Counted from the stretch's first letter, positions 31,601 to 42,965 are shown. The stretch: 64,000 bases of DNA from Macrostomum hystrix (GCA_950097015.1 CATNEN010000033.1:4929001-4993000); one strand, 5' to 3'. Program-made: numbers and translations. Notes: generated by a model from the sequence alone, not told the origin.

Positions 31601-34600
31601 TAGGGGGCCTATTAGAGAATCCTCACCTTTTTGGCGTGTCTCCAGGCTGAGGCGATGACAAACACGTCATCAGAGCCGATGCCCACTGCCAGCACCACCG
31701 CCATGGAGTTCAGCATGCTGAAGTTGTTGGAGCCGCTAATTACGGCGCACACAGCGTAGGCCAGGGCCAGGCTGCACAGAATTACAGAAAGCGTGGCTGC
31801 CACCAGGAGCAATGATTCCGTGTACACCCATGTCACCAGGGCGATGCCCAGAATGGCCAGGGCCAGCCAGGACAAGCTGCCCAGGACAATCTCGCCGTAG
31901 AGCTTCAGCTCCGCCTGGGGACCCAGGGCGATGCCGGCCACGCGGATGGAATGATGCTGCGGCTGCAGCTGGAGGCGCATCAGCTCGGAGAACACTTCGC
32001 TGCGATCGTTGGGAAACTGAAAAACCGTCTGCACAATGCGCCGTGAAGCCGCAGTGTCCAAGGGGAGGTTCAAGCGGAACCCGGCGCCAAGTTGCCAGGG
32101 CCGGCAGCGGGGCGGAGGCTGTCGGTAGCTGACGCTGGAGTTCATGCTCAGATGCGGTGCGCATTCGGAGAGCAATTGCACGAATACGGCCACCTGCGGG
32201 ATTTGTAATATTACTGTGTTTAGGTACATTCTGAACAGGGTAGGGCGTTGAGGCTCGAGAATGTACGTTCGGGACAGAGTAGGGGGCGAGGGCCTAGAAT
32301 GTACATTCGGGACAGAGTAGGTGGTGAGGGTCGAGAATGCACATTCGGGACAGAGTAGGGCGGGGAGGGCCTAGAATGTACATTCGGGACAGAGTAGGGC
32401 GGTGAGGGTCGAGAATGTACATTCGGGACAGAGTAGGGCGGTGAGGGCCTAGAATGTACATTCGGGACAGAGTAGGGCGGTGAGGGCCTAGAATGTACAT
32501 TCGGGACAGAGTAGGGCGGTGAGGGCCTAGAATGTACATTCGGGATAGAGTAGGGCGGTGAGGGCCTAGAATGTACATTCGGGACAGAGTAGGGCGGTGA
32601 GGGTCGAGAATGTACATTCGGGACAGAGTAGGGCGGTGAGGGCCTAGAATGTACATTCGGGACAGAGTAGGGCGGTGAGGGCCTAGAATGTACATTCTGG
32701 ACAAAGTGATCTTTAGGGCGGTGATGTACGTTTGCCAAACAGAATAGAGAGTTAAAAAAGTCGAGAAAGCTAAAACTGAGGAATTTAAACATTTCTAAGC
32801 ATATCGGGGCGCACCTGGCTGGGCCGCAGCTGCCTGCAGGTAGTGAGGTTCGCCAGACTGGCCGCCAGGTTTGGCAGCGACAGCGCCGGCAGGCAGTTGA
32901 CGAAGCTGGCGTCCCGGTGGCAGGCGGCCTTGAAAGCGTCCGTGGCCGCGAGCCGCTCCTCCAGCTCGCAGATGCTGCGCAGTGGCACGAAGTCCAGGAT
33001 GGAGGGCGGCGAGGCGGCCGCGGCGCTCCCGTTGATTCCAGCAGTGGCGGCCGCGGCGGCAGCCTTCTGGTCGGCGATGTAGGCCTCAGTCAGCGAGTAC
33101 ACCACGGCCAGATTGTTCATCAGGTAGTGAGGATCAGCGCTCAGGGCTGGAGGAATCGTCGGGATGGACGGAGACAAGGCTTACGGCTACCCTTCTGATC
33201 TTCACAAAATGCGACATCAAGTGCTACAGGTCTACTAATAGTAGAAGAGCGACAAAAATGAAAACACGACCACATTTAATAAAGCATTTGAATAAGCGGC
33301 AAGCACAGTGGAGCCAAACCAAAAAAATATATTATTTTCCTTTCCTATTTGACTTGTTTTTAGAATTTAACTCAGTTTAATATTTGTTCTAAGTAATTTT
33401 GCTATGCGTAAGCGGTCGTTCTTATTCCTGGGCCCAGCAGTTTTTTTAATCGAGTAAAAGCAATTATTGTAAGCTGTTTAAAAACTGGGTCACGCGAAAA
33501 ATATTAAGGGGATACGGCCGCGCTGTCCCACAGCGGGGTCATGCAAGTCATTAAAACCCAACTGTGGGTCTGGCACGTCTTCTATAGGTGAACAAGTTCA
33601 GAAACAGGCCTTTTCAAATCCTGCTTCAAGCGGAAACAAGCGACAGTGCTTGTGTCCATTTTCTTATTTCGGTCTGCTGGCTCAGTCGTAGAAGATGAAA
33701 GTTATAGCTGAACTGGGGGGAGACGCGAGATCCGGAAAACCGATTTCCTGGAAACTAATTTTCTGTAGAAGCAACGAAAACTGAACTGCCAAGCATGCGC
33801 GACCACAGCTGGTCAGTGGCAGAGCGGTTAGTGCGTTTGCCTCTCGCACCAAGGTCCCTGAGCTCGATTCCGCGGTTAGGCCACATTGAATTGGGGCGCT
33901 GCCACGGGGAGAAGGCTTGGGGGCTTGTCATGCAATTTACGCCCTTGAGGGCCAACCTCCAAGGCACAGTGACAGTGTACACTGCCTGACGATGAGAAAT
34001 TTAGGACAGATGTACACACCTGTGTGAGCGTATGCCTGCGAACAGTATCTGTGTGCGTGTGTGCTCAGGAGTCAGCGAAATGGGCAGAATTGCCTCCTCG
34101 CTGGCTGCGGGTCTAGTGTCACCAAATGAGGTGCCATTGCCCGCTGCCCTTATTATTATTATATATGCGATCACTCACGGCCTAGCTGCTGCAGTCCCGC
34201 AGTCTGGTCAGCGTCCAGGGTCTTGGCGGCGACATTCACGACAGGCTGGCTGGCGATGTTCCTTGCCACCCTGGCAGCGCTGCCACTGCTGCTGTTTCCA
34301 TCAGCTGTCTGGTCTTCTCTCAGGTAGTCCGGATAGGTGGTGCCATTGTGCAGCAGGCTGTTGAACTGGATCATGCGAGCGGAATAATCCGTGTTCACCG
34401 TGAGGAATTCCTGCGGAGTTAAGGGTGAAGTTCCGGCTTTTCTAACGACACTTGAGGCTGCGCCTAAAATGTGCCATGAACGGCTGTTGCCATTCTGGTC
34501 CTATAGCAAGTGCTACCATTCTGTTCCTACAGTGGGTGCTACCAATATGGTCCTACAGTGGCTGCTACCATTCTGGTCCTACAGCAAGTGGTACTGGCGG

Positions 34601-37600
34601 CAGCTCAACGCCTGCACCGTCAGGGACGCGTACCCGCTACCGCACCTGCAGCAGGCCATGGATGCGCTTGTCGGATGCTCCTGGTTCTCCACCATCGACT
34701 GCCGGCAGGGCTACCACCAGGTGGAGGTGGCGGAGGAGGACCGGCACAAGACGGCCTTCTATTCGACGCGCGGCCTGATGCAATTCTGCAAGATGGGCTT
34801 CGGTATGTGCAACGCCCCGGCGACGTTCCAGCGGCTCATGGAGCTTGTGATGTCTGGCCTGTCCGATTCATGGGCGGCGCAGGTTCGCGAGCTGCTGGAC
34901 GGGGCCTCGGTGAGCTCGGCGGGTGTCCTGCTGGTGGGTGGCCGGCCAGTCATTCCCGGTCACCTGCGGCCACATTTCCTGCAGCAGGCGCACTCGTGCG
35001 ACCAGAGCGGACACCTCGGCGTCGACAGGACCGGAGCGAGGCTGTCTGAGCGCTGCTGGTGGCCTGGTCTGCGACGGGACGTCGAGAACTGGGTGGCCAG
35101 CTGCGCGGTCTGCCTGGCCAAGAAGAGTCCAACCAAGCCGCAGAAAGCGCCGCTGCAGTCGACGTGCCAGCCGACGGCTCCGTGGCAGCTGGTGCAGATC
35201 GACATCAAAGGGCCGCTTCCGCGTACGACCGATGGCAAGGCGTACATCCTGAGCATGTGCGACGCCTTCTCCAAGTGGATGGAGACGGCAGCCCTGGCGG
35301 GGATCGACGCGGTGACGGTGGCAGATGCACTGCTCAAGTCGGTAGTTCTGCGTCACGGCGCTCCTCAGGTGCTGCACAGTGACCAGGGGCGTCAATTCGA
35401 GAGCGAGGTGTTCGGCCGGCTCTGCGAGCAGCTGGGCGTCGAAAAGACGCGCACGTCGCCGTTTCATCCGAGCGGAAACGGAATCGTCGAGCGAGGCAAC
35501 CGGACGCTCGGTGACATGCTGGCGACGACGGTGGCCGAGAACCAGCAGGACTGGGACAGCAAGCTGCCGTATGTGACCTGGGCCTACAATACCTCCGTGC
35601 ACAGCACGACCGGCCTCAGCCCATACCAGGTCCTCCACGGCTGGCCACCGAGGCTGGCTCTCGACAGTTGGCTGATAAGCGGCGACCGGCCGGCAGCCGA
35701 CGGTGAACATCACGGCTTCTTGCGGCGGACTCAGGAGAACCTGCAGAGCGCCTTCGACACGGTGCACAGCCGACTGCGAAGCGCCCAGGTCGAGCGCAAC
35801 CGGCTGGCCAACCGGGACTCTCGGTTCGTGCCGTTCGAAGAGGGCCAGCTAGTGATGCTGCGCAACTCTGTCATCAAGCGCGGCCAGACACGGTGCCTCA
35901 GCGCCAAGTGGAAGGGGCCGTACCGAGTCCTGAGGCGCCTGGGTGAGGTCAATTACCGCATCCAGGACGAGGCTGGCCGCAGGCGCCGGCTGGTGGTGCA
36001 CCACGACCGCCTCAAGCGCTTCGTGCAGCGGCGGGCGTCACTGGAGCTTCCAGCCGCTGCAGACCGTCGACCGCCGGCCGCCGACGCCGACAACGACGGC
36101 ACCGCCGCAGAGCAGCCCGGGCAAGCGGCCGATCCTGGCGGCGATGCGGTGGCCTTCTGGCCCGAGCTGCAGGCAGACGAGGTACACGAGGAGCCGCCGG
36201 CGGCACCGGCCGAGCCGGTCATTGTTCCGCGGCGATCGGCTAGAGAGCGGCGGCCACCGGATTTGTACATGGCGGGCTTTGCTTGACTTGGGACTGTCTT
36301 TTGCTTCTAGGGGGAAAGTAGTGTAGTCTGGCTTGTTGGTGCGCGTGCACTTATATGTGCACGCGCGGCTTGTTTGGGGTGGGGGGGTTTAGCGCTGCAG
36401 CGTGCGTTCGCTTAGGGTGGTTGCACCCACCCCAACTTTGCCGTTAAATATATTTGCGTGAGCCAGTGAGGGCTCCTGGCGTGATTGTTATGTTCTACAA
36501 CTTAACCCACGGTCTTACAGTACCATTCTGGTCCTACAGCAAGTGCTACCATTCTGGTCCTACAGCAAGTGGTACCATTCTGGTCCTACAGCAAGTGCTA
36601 CCATTCTGGTCCTACAGCAAGTGGTACCATTCTGGTCCTACAGCAAGTGCTACCATTCTGGTCCTACAGCAAGTGCTACCATTCTGGTCCTACAGCAAGT
36701 GCTACCATTCTGGTCCTACAGCGAGTGCTACCATTGTGGTCCTACAGCGAGTGCTACCATTCTGGTCCTACAGCGAGTGCTACCATTGTGGTCCTACAGC
36801 GAGTGCTACCATTCTGGTCCTACAGCGAGTGCTACCATTCTGGTCCTACAGCGAGTGCTACCATTGTGGTCCTACAGCGAGTGCTACCATTGTGGTCCTA
36901 CAGCGAGTGCTACCATTGTGGTCCTACAGCGAGCGCTACCATTGTGGTCCTACAGCGAGTGCTACCATTGTGGTCCTACAGCGAGTGCTACCATTCTGGT
37001 CCTACAATGGGTGCTACCAATATGGTCCTACATCAAGTGCTACCATTCTGGTCCTACAGCGGTTGCTACTGCAGGGTGCTGTCGTGTTACTTTAGTACAA
37101 GGGCAGTTATTGGCCAGCCAGGAAGTCCCTAAGGCAGGACTATTCTAATGGCCATCTGGCAGACTTCCCATGCAGAGGCGGATCTGCACTAAATTTGTGG
37201 AGCTGAAAGTACACAGCCATAGTGGAAACACTCAGTGAAAACTCAGGGCAGAACAAGGGCAGGAGAAGTAGATAGGAACTGCATCTCTATTAACAATATC
37301 CTTCTGGCTCTGTTAGTGGGTCTTCATGCACTGCAGAAGAAGTCAGCTGCCCGAACTGATTAGCAATGCCCAAGGCGATGTACGGTGAGTGGGGCTGCGC
37401 CTTCAAGCTCCCATACTCGGCCGATATTACTTCCTCACAATTTGCCCCGTGACTTGTATCCCATTCACTGACCCTTGCACTCACCACGATCAAGATTTAA
37501 TCCCCTCTGCTTAATCTGATGTGTTTCCTTCCCGACTTCCTATCATTGCATACCACTCACCCAGGTCCATCACACCATCCTCTCAGATCCAGTTTCCCAA

Positions 37601-40216
37601 TTCTCAATTCTTTAACAATTCTCTCAGATCCCATCTCCCCATTTTCCATTTTCAAACAATTCTCTCAGATCCCATCTCCCCATTTTCCATTTTCAAACAA
37701 TTCTCTCAGATCCCATCTCCCCATTTTCCATTTTCAAACAATTCTCTCAGATCCCATCTCCCCATTCTCCATTGTCTAACAATTCTCTCAGATCCCATCT
37801 CCCCATTCTCCATTGTCAAACAATTCTCTCAGATCCCATCTCCCCATTTTCCATTGTCTAACAATTCTCTCAGATCCCATCTCCCCATTCTCCATTGTCT
37901 AACAATTCTCTCAGATCCCATCTCCCCATTCTCCATTGTCTAACAATTCTCTCAGATCCCATCTCCCCATTCTCCATTGTCAAACAATTCTCTCAGATCC
38001 CATCTCCCCATTCTCCATTGTCAAACAATTCTCTCAGATCCCATCTCCCCATTCTCCATTGTCTAACAATTCTCTCAGATCCCATCTCCCCATTCTCCAT
38101 TGTCTAACAATTCTCTCAGATCCCATCTCCCCATTCTCCATTGTCTAACAATTCTCTCAGATCCCATCTCCCCATTCTCCATTGTCTAACAATTCTCTCA
38201 GATCCCATCTCCCCATTCTCCATTGTCTAACAATTCTCTCAGATCCCATCTCCCCATTCTCCATTGTCAAACAATTCTCTCAGATCCCATCTCCCCATTC
38301 TCCATTGTCTAACAATTCTCTCAGATCCCATCTCCCCATTCTCCATTGTCAAACAATTCTCTCAGATCCCATCTCCCAATTCTCCATTGTCAAACAATTT
38401 TGTCAGATCCCATCTCCCGATTCACTAAATTCCCAGCTCTCGCCAGTATCACCCATCTCCCCAGTCTTCACTCACCTTGGCCGACAGCTCAAAGTTGGGC
38501 GGTCCGTAGTTGAGCAGGGAGAAGAGCAGGCAGGCAGTGGACAGGACGAAGATCACGGAGATGACCAGCCAAGGCCGGGTGGCCAGCAGTCGTGGGTACC
38601 TGGCAAAAGTTAACAGGCAGCTGTCAGAGGGGATTCCGCTAATTTCCCAGGGTCCATTATCAGATTTCAAGCCAGCCATTGCGTGTTTATTTTTGGCATT
38701 CGAGATTTTCGGCACGGAATTCCGGGCAGGCAGAAGCCGATGGCAAATATTTGCTTTGGTCGAGTCGGGCACAGCTGCCGGGGCCGTAGATTAACTGCCA
38801 GCCCGATTTGGCCTGCTCTGCTCGACCTTCGGCCGCATAATTTTCCAACTGGCCGCTGTTTTCTGGGCTCGAGTTTCTGGCACTAGTTCGGCAAAACCGA
38901 ATTGCACTTCTGACAGGAACCGACTGCAGCACTCGCTTTTGACTGTCTTCTGTTGCCCAATACCCACACAGTCTGTCACTGCTGTCCCACACAGTCTGTC
39001 ACTGCTTTCCCACCCAGTCTGTCACTGCTGTCCCACACAGTCTGTCACTGCTGTCCCACACAGTCTGTCACTGCTGTCCCACACAGTCTGTCACTGCTGT
39101 CCCACCAGTCTGTCACTGCTGTCCCACCCAGTCTGTCACTGCTGTCCCACACAGTCTGTCACTGCTGTCCCACACAGTCTGTCACTACTGTCCTACACAG
39201 TCTGTCACTGCTGTCCCACACATTCTGTCACTGCTGTCCCACACAGTCTGTCACTGCTGTCCCACACAGTCTGTCACTGCTTTCCCACCCAGTCTGTCAC
39301 TGCTGTCCCACACAGTCTGTCACTGCTGTCCCACACAGTCTATCACTGCTGTCCCACACAGTCTGTCACTGCTGTCCCACCCAGTCTGTCACTGCTGTCT
39401 CACACAGTCTGTCACTGCTTTCCCACCCAGTCTGTCACTGCTTTCCCACCCAGTCTGTCACTGCTGTCCCACCAGTCTGTCACTGCTGTCCCACCCAGTC
39501 TGTCACTGCTGTCCCACCCAGTCTGTCACTGCTGTCCCACCCAGTCTGTCACTGCTGTCCCATACAGTCTGTCACTGCTGTCCCACACAGTCTGTCACTG
39601 CTGTCCCACACAGTCTGTCACTGCTGTCCCACCAGTCTGTCACTGCTGTCCTTCACAGTCAGTCACTGCTGTCCTTCACAGTCAGTCACTGCTGTCTCAC
39701 ACAGTCTGTCACTGCTGTCCTTCACAGTCTGTCACTGCTGTCCTTCACAGTCTGTCACTGCTGTCCTTCACAGTCTGTCACTGCTGTCTCACATAGTCTG
39801 TCACTGCTGTCCCACACAGTCTGTCACTGCTGTCCTTCACAGTCTGTCACTGCTGTCCTTCACAGTCAGTCACTGCTGTCCTTCACAGTCAGTCACTGCT
39901 GTCTCACACAGTCTGTCACTGCTGTCCTTCACTGTCTGTCACTGCTGTCCTTCACTGTCTGTCACTGCTGTCCTTCACAGTCTGTCACTGCTGTCTCACA
40001 TAGTCTGTCACTGCTGTCCCACACAGTCTGTCACTGCTGTCTCACATAGTCTGTCACTGCTGTCCCACCAGTATGTCACTGCTGTCCCACCAGTATGTCA
40101 CACCTATGCCACCCAGTGTGTCACACCTATCCTGCTCAGTCTTGTTCTCACCAGGTTGGCTGCCTGAGTGGCGGTGGTTCCAGTGTTTTGAGCAGCCATG
40201 GCTTGGGTGCTGCCAT
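28630..40216 (-). CDS. disp: Dispatched homologue (RND/SSD transporter for lipidated Hedgehog), nine exons
   Basis: Proposed exons on the minus strand: 40216-40152, 38599-38476, 34410-34179, 33146-32815, 32193-31627, 31281-30955, 30842-30675, 30361-29940 and 29695-28630. All introns are GT/AG with matching phases, giving about 1100 residues. Dispatched features in order: first helix after 'YPRLLATRPW'; an extracellular 'SICELEERL' stretch with a Cys-rich loop ending 'TCRQLRPSQ'; sterol-sensing helices with 'AVGIGSDDVFVIASAW' (the GxxxDD site) and 'VTVTSLTTVAAFATN'; 'RLRYLVHLC' opening the second half and 'MRFPRTSRRSLF'; 'VRVHLVWGV' starting the second ectodomain; then five helices with 'GLAVDFTLHYGVAFR', the second intramembrane Asp. 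Family role: cation-driven release of cholesterol-modified Hedgehog from producing cells. The C-terminal ~100 residues are Ser/Asn-rich and cytosolic. Exon 1 is the least certain part: an in-frame ATG at 38679 could also start the protein. Introns carry a SINE, a deleted retroelement and several arrays. Confidence 0.88.
31292..31602. repeat. 14-bp minisatellite filling a Dispatched intron, about 21 copies
   Basis: The unit is 'ggtgtggaatgctg', with gcgg/gcga and gtat variants. The intron (31282-31626) is only 345 bp and the array runs from about 10 bases off the acceptor to about 25 off the donor. On the gene's strand each copy contains CACACCCAG, an acceptor-like sequence. Confidence 0.93.
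32225..32720. repeat. 39-bp minisatellite in a Dispatched intron, about 12 copies
   Basis: The core is 'aatgtacattcgggacagag', followed by 'tagggcggtgagggcctag'. It is 13 codons long, so minus-strand frames stay open. It takes up most of the intron 32194-32814. Confidence 0.93.
33182..33794 (-). other. Part of a Dispatched intron without visible features
   Basis: Unique AT-rich sequence between the exon at 33146-32815 and the SINE. Nothing recognised. Confidence 0.4.
33805..34164 (+). mobile_element. tRNA-derived SINE, about 360 bp
   Basis: The head (about 33808-33880) is tRNA-like, with an A box 'gtggcagagcggttagtgcg' and a B-box-like 'gagctcgattccgcgg'. An unrelated body of about 260 bp follows, and the tail is (att)n at 34151-34164. 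Imperfect 10-bp flanking repeats, atgcgaccac (33795-33804) and atgcgatcac (34165-34174), look like a target-site duplication with one mismatch. It is antisense to Dispatched, and the right-hand copy starts only four bases inside the 5' splice site after the exon ending at 34179. Confidence 0.85.
34480..34594. repeat. 26-bp minisatellite, left part split by a retroelement
   Basis: The core is 'gctaccattctggtcctaca', followed by 'gcaagt' or 'gtgggt' variants. About four copies before the retroelement fragment interrupts; the array resumes at 36520. Confidence 0.9.
34595..36286 (+). pseudogene. Remnant pol: reverse transcriptase start fused to integrase
   Basis: Open to a stop at 36284-36286; the apparent frame upstream of 34595 is minisatellite. 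It starts with the reverse-transcriptase block 'RQLNACTVRDAYPLPH' and continues to the 'GFGMCNAPATFQRLMELVM' region. After about 34880 it jumps to sequence preceding integrase. The catalytic xxDD box, the rest of reverse transcriptase and all of RNase H are missing. The integrase retains its zinc-binding region (around 34984-35113), DIKGPL, HSDQGRQF and GIVERGN, so its D, D and E residues are present. A GPYRV-type SH3-like C-terminal domain and a Pro/Ala-rich tail follow. It cannot be autonomous. The deletion kept the frame open, which suggests it is fairly recent or that the deleted form was itself mobilised. Confidence 0.85.
36322..36519 (+). repeat. Putative 3' LTR of the truncated retroelement (198 bp)
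   Basis: It begins TGTAGTCTGG and ends GGTCTTACA, giving TG...CA ends. It contains an inverted 'gcgcgtgcac/gtgcacgcgc' palindrome around 36340-36367 and a 'taaatatatttgcg' AT-rich block. With no second copy in the window, the left boundary is inferred only from the purine tract and the TG. Confidence 0.6.
36520..37070. repeat. 26-bp minisatellite, right part split by the retroelement, about 21 copies
   Basis: Same unit as 34480-34594. Copies are sorted along the array: 'gcaagtgctaccattctgg' predominates on the left and 'gcgagtgctaccattgtgg' on the right. The last two units return to the 'gggtgct/accaatatgg' type seen at the extreme left of the split array. Confidence 0.92.
37071..37560 (-). 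other. Dispatched intron segment, no feature seen
   Basis: Unique sequence between two arrays. No coding or mobile-element signal. Confidence 0.35.
37600..38410. repeat. 41-bp minisatellite, about 20 copies
   Basis: The core is 'aattctctcagatcccatct', followed by 'ccccattctccattgtctaac'. The leftmost units carry 'ttttcaaac' instead of 'gtctaac'. It ends about 65 bases from the donor of the exon at 38476. Confidence 0.93.
38965..40110. repeat. 23-bp minisatellite in the first Dispatched intron, about 50 copies
   Basis: The core is 'cagtctgtcactgctgtccc', followed by 'aca'. The right half is dominated by 'tccttca' and 'tctcaca' variants, the left by 'tcccaca/accc'. It ends about 40 bases before the candidate donor at 40151, which follows the layout of other introns here. 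Confidence 0.93.
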
Positions 40217-40775
40217 ATCCCTGTGAGCAGTGCTTTAATTGGTTTGAACCTGGCAGAAGCAAATCGGAAAGCTGTTCCGCCCCCGCCGATAGCCACAGAG
40301 CAGCAGAAAGCAATAAAGAAACAGAGGTGGAGGAGCTGGCGGAAGAGAAAGGTGAAAGTGACTCTCTGTCAGCGTGTTTGCTGCTCGCATAAGTTTCTGA
40401 AACAGGACTCAGCGACAACCACCCCCCTCCCCCCCACCGCAGTTGAATTCGCGCTCCGGCCCGACTTTTTCTTCTTCAGTTCAATTTTTGCTGTCAAGGC
40501 TGGGGGAGCCGCATTGTCCGCCTTGCCCCACTAACTTCTCTCCCGCTTACTTCACAATTGCTCCTAGTAGAAGAAATTGCTTTACCTTTCGCTAGATTTC
40601 GCTCTCAATTCTCTTCTCTGAGTCAGGCTGCTATTCGCAATGTGCAGTTTGAGCTCACAGTGTCGAGCCCGAAAACACCCACCCCAATAAGGCCAACTTT
40701 AGCGCGAGCTGCTTGGGTCGACTCCAAGGCTGTGATCAATGAAAATCTAATTGGATTTAGGCTCATAGAATAATT
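40217..40775. other. Upstream flank of Dispatched, no feature seen
   Basis: It should contain the 5' UTR or promoter if the first exon is 40216-40152. A C-rich run occurs at 40423-40437. No defined promoter motif. Confidence 0.35.
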
Positions 40776-40779
40776 GCGA

Positions 40780-41915
40780 AGTAAAGGGATAGACTAGCAA
40801 TCCATTCTGATTCCTTCAACCAAATGGGATAGATTAGCAATCCATTCTGATTCCTTCAACCAAATGGGATAGATTAGCAATCCATTCTGATCCCTTCAAC
40901 CAAATGGGATCGACTAGCAATCCATTCCAATCCAATCCTTTCGATTAGCAATCCGTTCTGATCCCTTCAACCAAATGGGATAGATTAGCAATCCATTCTG
41001 ATTCCTTCAATAAAATGGGATAGATTAGCAATCCATTCTGATTCATTCAACCAAATAGGATAGATTAGCAATCCATTCTGATCCCTTCAACCAAATGGGA
41101 TAGATTAGCAATCCATTCTATTCCTTCAACGAGATGGGATAGATTAGCAATCCATTCTATTCCTTCAACCAAATGGGATAGACTAGCAATCCATTCTGAT
41201 CCCTTCAACCAAATGGGATAGATTAGCAATCCATTCTGATTCCTTCAACGAGATGGGATAGATTAGCAATTCATTCTATTCCTTCAACGAGATGGGATAG
41301 ATTAGCAATCCATTCTGATCCCTTCAACCAAATGGGATCGACTAGCAATCCATTCCAATCCAATCCTTTTCGATTAGCAATCCGTTCTGATCCCTTCAAC
41401 CAAATGGGATAGATTAGCAATCCATTCTATTCCTTCAACGAGATGGGATAGATTAGCAATCCATTCTGATTCCTTTAACCAAATGGGATAGACTAGCAAT
41501 CCATTCTGATCCCTTTAACCAAATGGGATAGACTAGCAATCCATTCTGATCCCTTCAACCAAATGGGATAGATTAGCAATCCATTCTGATTCCTTCAACG
41601 AGATGGGATAGATTAGCAATCCATTCTATTCCTTCAACGAGATGGGATAGATTAGCAATCCATTCTATTCCTTCAACGAGATGGGATAGATTAGCAATCC
41701 ATTCTATTCATTCAACCAAATGGGATAGACTAGCAATCCATTCTATTCATTCAACGAAATGGGATAGATTAGCAATCCATTCTGATCCCTTCAACCAAAT
41801 AGGATAGATTAGCAATCCATTCTATTCCTTCAACGAGATGGGATAGATTAGCAATCCATTCTATTCATTCAACCAAATAGGATAGACTAGCAATCCATTC
41901 TATTCATTCAACGAA
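40780..41915. repeat. 40-bp minisatellite with 37-bp variants, about 29 copies
   Basis: The core is 'gggatagattagcaatccat', followed by 'tctgattccttcaaccaaat'; the shorter type has 'tctattccttcaacgagat'. A distinctive irregular unit ('ccattccaatccaatcc') occurs twice, near 40922 and 41350, implying a block duplication of about 430 bp. Confidence 0.93.
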
Positions 41916-42404
41916 ATGGACTATCCGTACCGTGAGTGGCACAAAATCGTTTTAACAGAGGCCAGTTATACTCAGAGCCCATTTTGTGAAATGTCGGGCA
42001 AGGCTCAAATTCTTTTAGACGTTAAAAAGTTTAACATTTACGAAACCACTTTTGGGAAGAAAGATTGTAAATATGGGAGAATTAAGAATCGAAGCGGCAA
42101 TATCTTCGGGTTAAACCCGAAATCCCCTGACCTATTTGATGTATCTTTCACAATAGCAACCCACCCACTGATTCACTAGCAAGAAAGCTGACCGAAATTA
42201 TTCATTTGGGAATTTTTATCCCGCAAAGCAGAGTTTGAAATCGCTGACATAAAGTGAACTGTGCCTTTCTGAAGAACAGCAAATCTTCAAAATATCAAAT
42301 TTCTTCTTAGTCCCTTACAAGCCCTTACTTCCAGATTAAACCACGACAGAAATCCTCTTAATCCACCACACAAACAATTACCTACCCGAAGAGTTTAACC
42401 ATAC
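41916..42404. other. Intergenic, no convincing feature
   Basis: An 87-codon plus-strand frame begins at the array edge but has no domain or codon-use support. Otherwise nothing seen. Confidence 0.35.
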
Positions 42405-42965
42405 TCTCTGCAGTCTCTCCCACACAATCTCCCTCTGCAGTCTCTACCCACAATCTCCTTCTGCAGTCTCTCCCCATAATCTCCCTCTGCAGTCTCTGCC
42501 ACACAATCTCCTTCTACAGTCTCTCCCACACAATCTCCCTCTGCAGTCTCTCCCCACACAATCTCTCTCTGCAGTCTCTCCCACACAATCCCTCTCTGCA
42601 GTCTCTCCCACACAATCTCTCTCTGCAGTCTCTCCCCACAATCTCCCTCTGCAGTGTCTCCCACACAATCTCTCTCTGCAGTCTCTCCCACACAATCTCT
42701 CTCTGCAGTCTCTCCCACACAATCTCTCTCTGCAGTCTCTCCCCACAATCTCCCTCTGCAGTGTCTCCCACACAATCCCCCTCTGCAGTCTCTCCCACAC
42801 AATCTCCCTCTGCAGTCTCTCCCACACAATCTCCCTCTGCAGTCTCTTCCACAAAATCTCCCTCTGCAGTCTCTCCCCACACAATCTCCCTCTGCAGTCT
42901 CTTCCACACAATCTCCCTCTGCAGTCTCTCCCCACACAATCTCCCTCTGCAGTCTCTCCCACACA
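42405..42965. repeat. 27-bp minisatellite, about 21 copies
   Basis: The core is 'ctgcagtctctcccacacaa', followed by 'tctccct'; units vary at 'ccccacac/ccacac' and 'ctccc/ctctc'. Strongly pyrimidine-rich on the plus strand. Confidence 0.92.

Larger units (their letters stand above)
34595..36519 (+). mobile_element. Truncated, internally deleted Ty3-type retroelement with one LTR
   Basis: It begins abruptly inside reverse transcriptase, with no 5' LTR or gag, and ends in a putative 3' LTR (36322-36519, TGTAGTC...CTTACA) after a purine tract at about 36309-36319. The bases gtac occur on both sides of the fragment (34591-34594 and 36520-36523), possibly a 4-bp target duplication. It lies in a Dispatched intron, antisense to that gene. 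It is a different family from the element at 10731, as both the LTR and the protein differ. Confidence 0.85.

Noticed and set aside
34391..34594. N-terminal extension of the remnant pol frame
   Set aside because: This part is Dispatched exon sequence in antisense, then intron and 26-bp minisatellite; the pol similarity begins only at about 34595.
38965..40110. Plus-strand frames of 285 and 404 codons encoding Cys/His/Ser repeats
   Set aside because: Several frames are open at once and the sequence is a 23-bp array within a Dispatched intron on the opposite strand.
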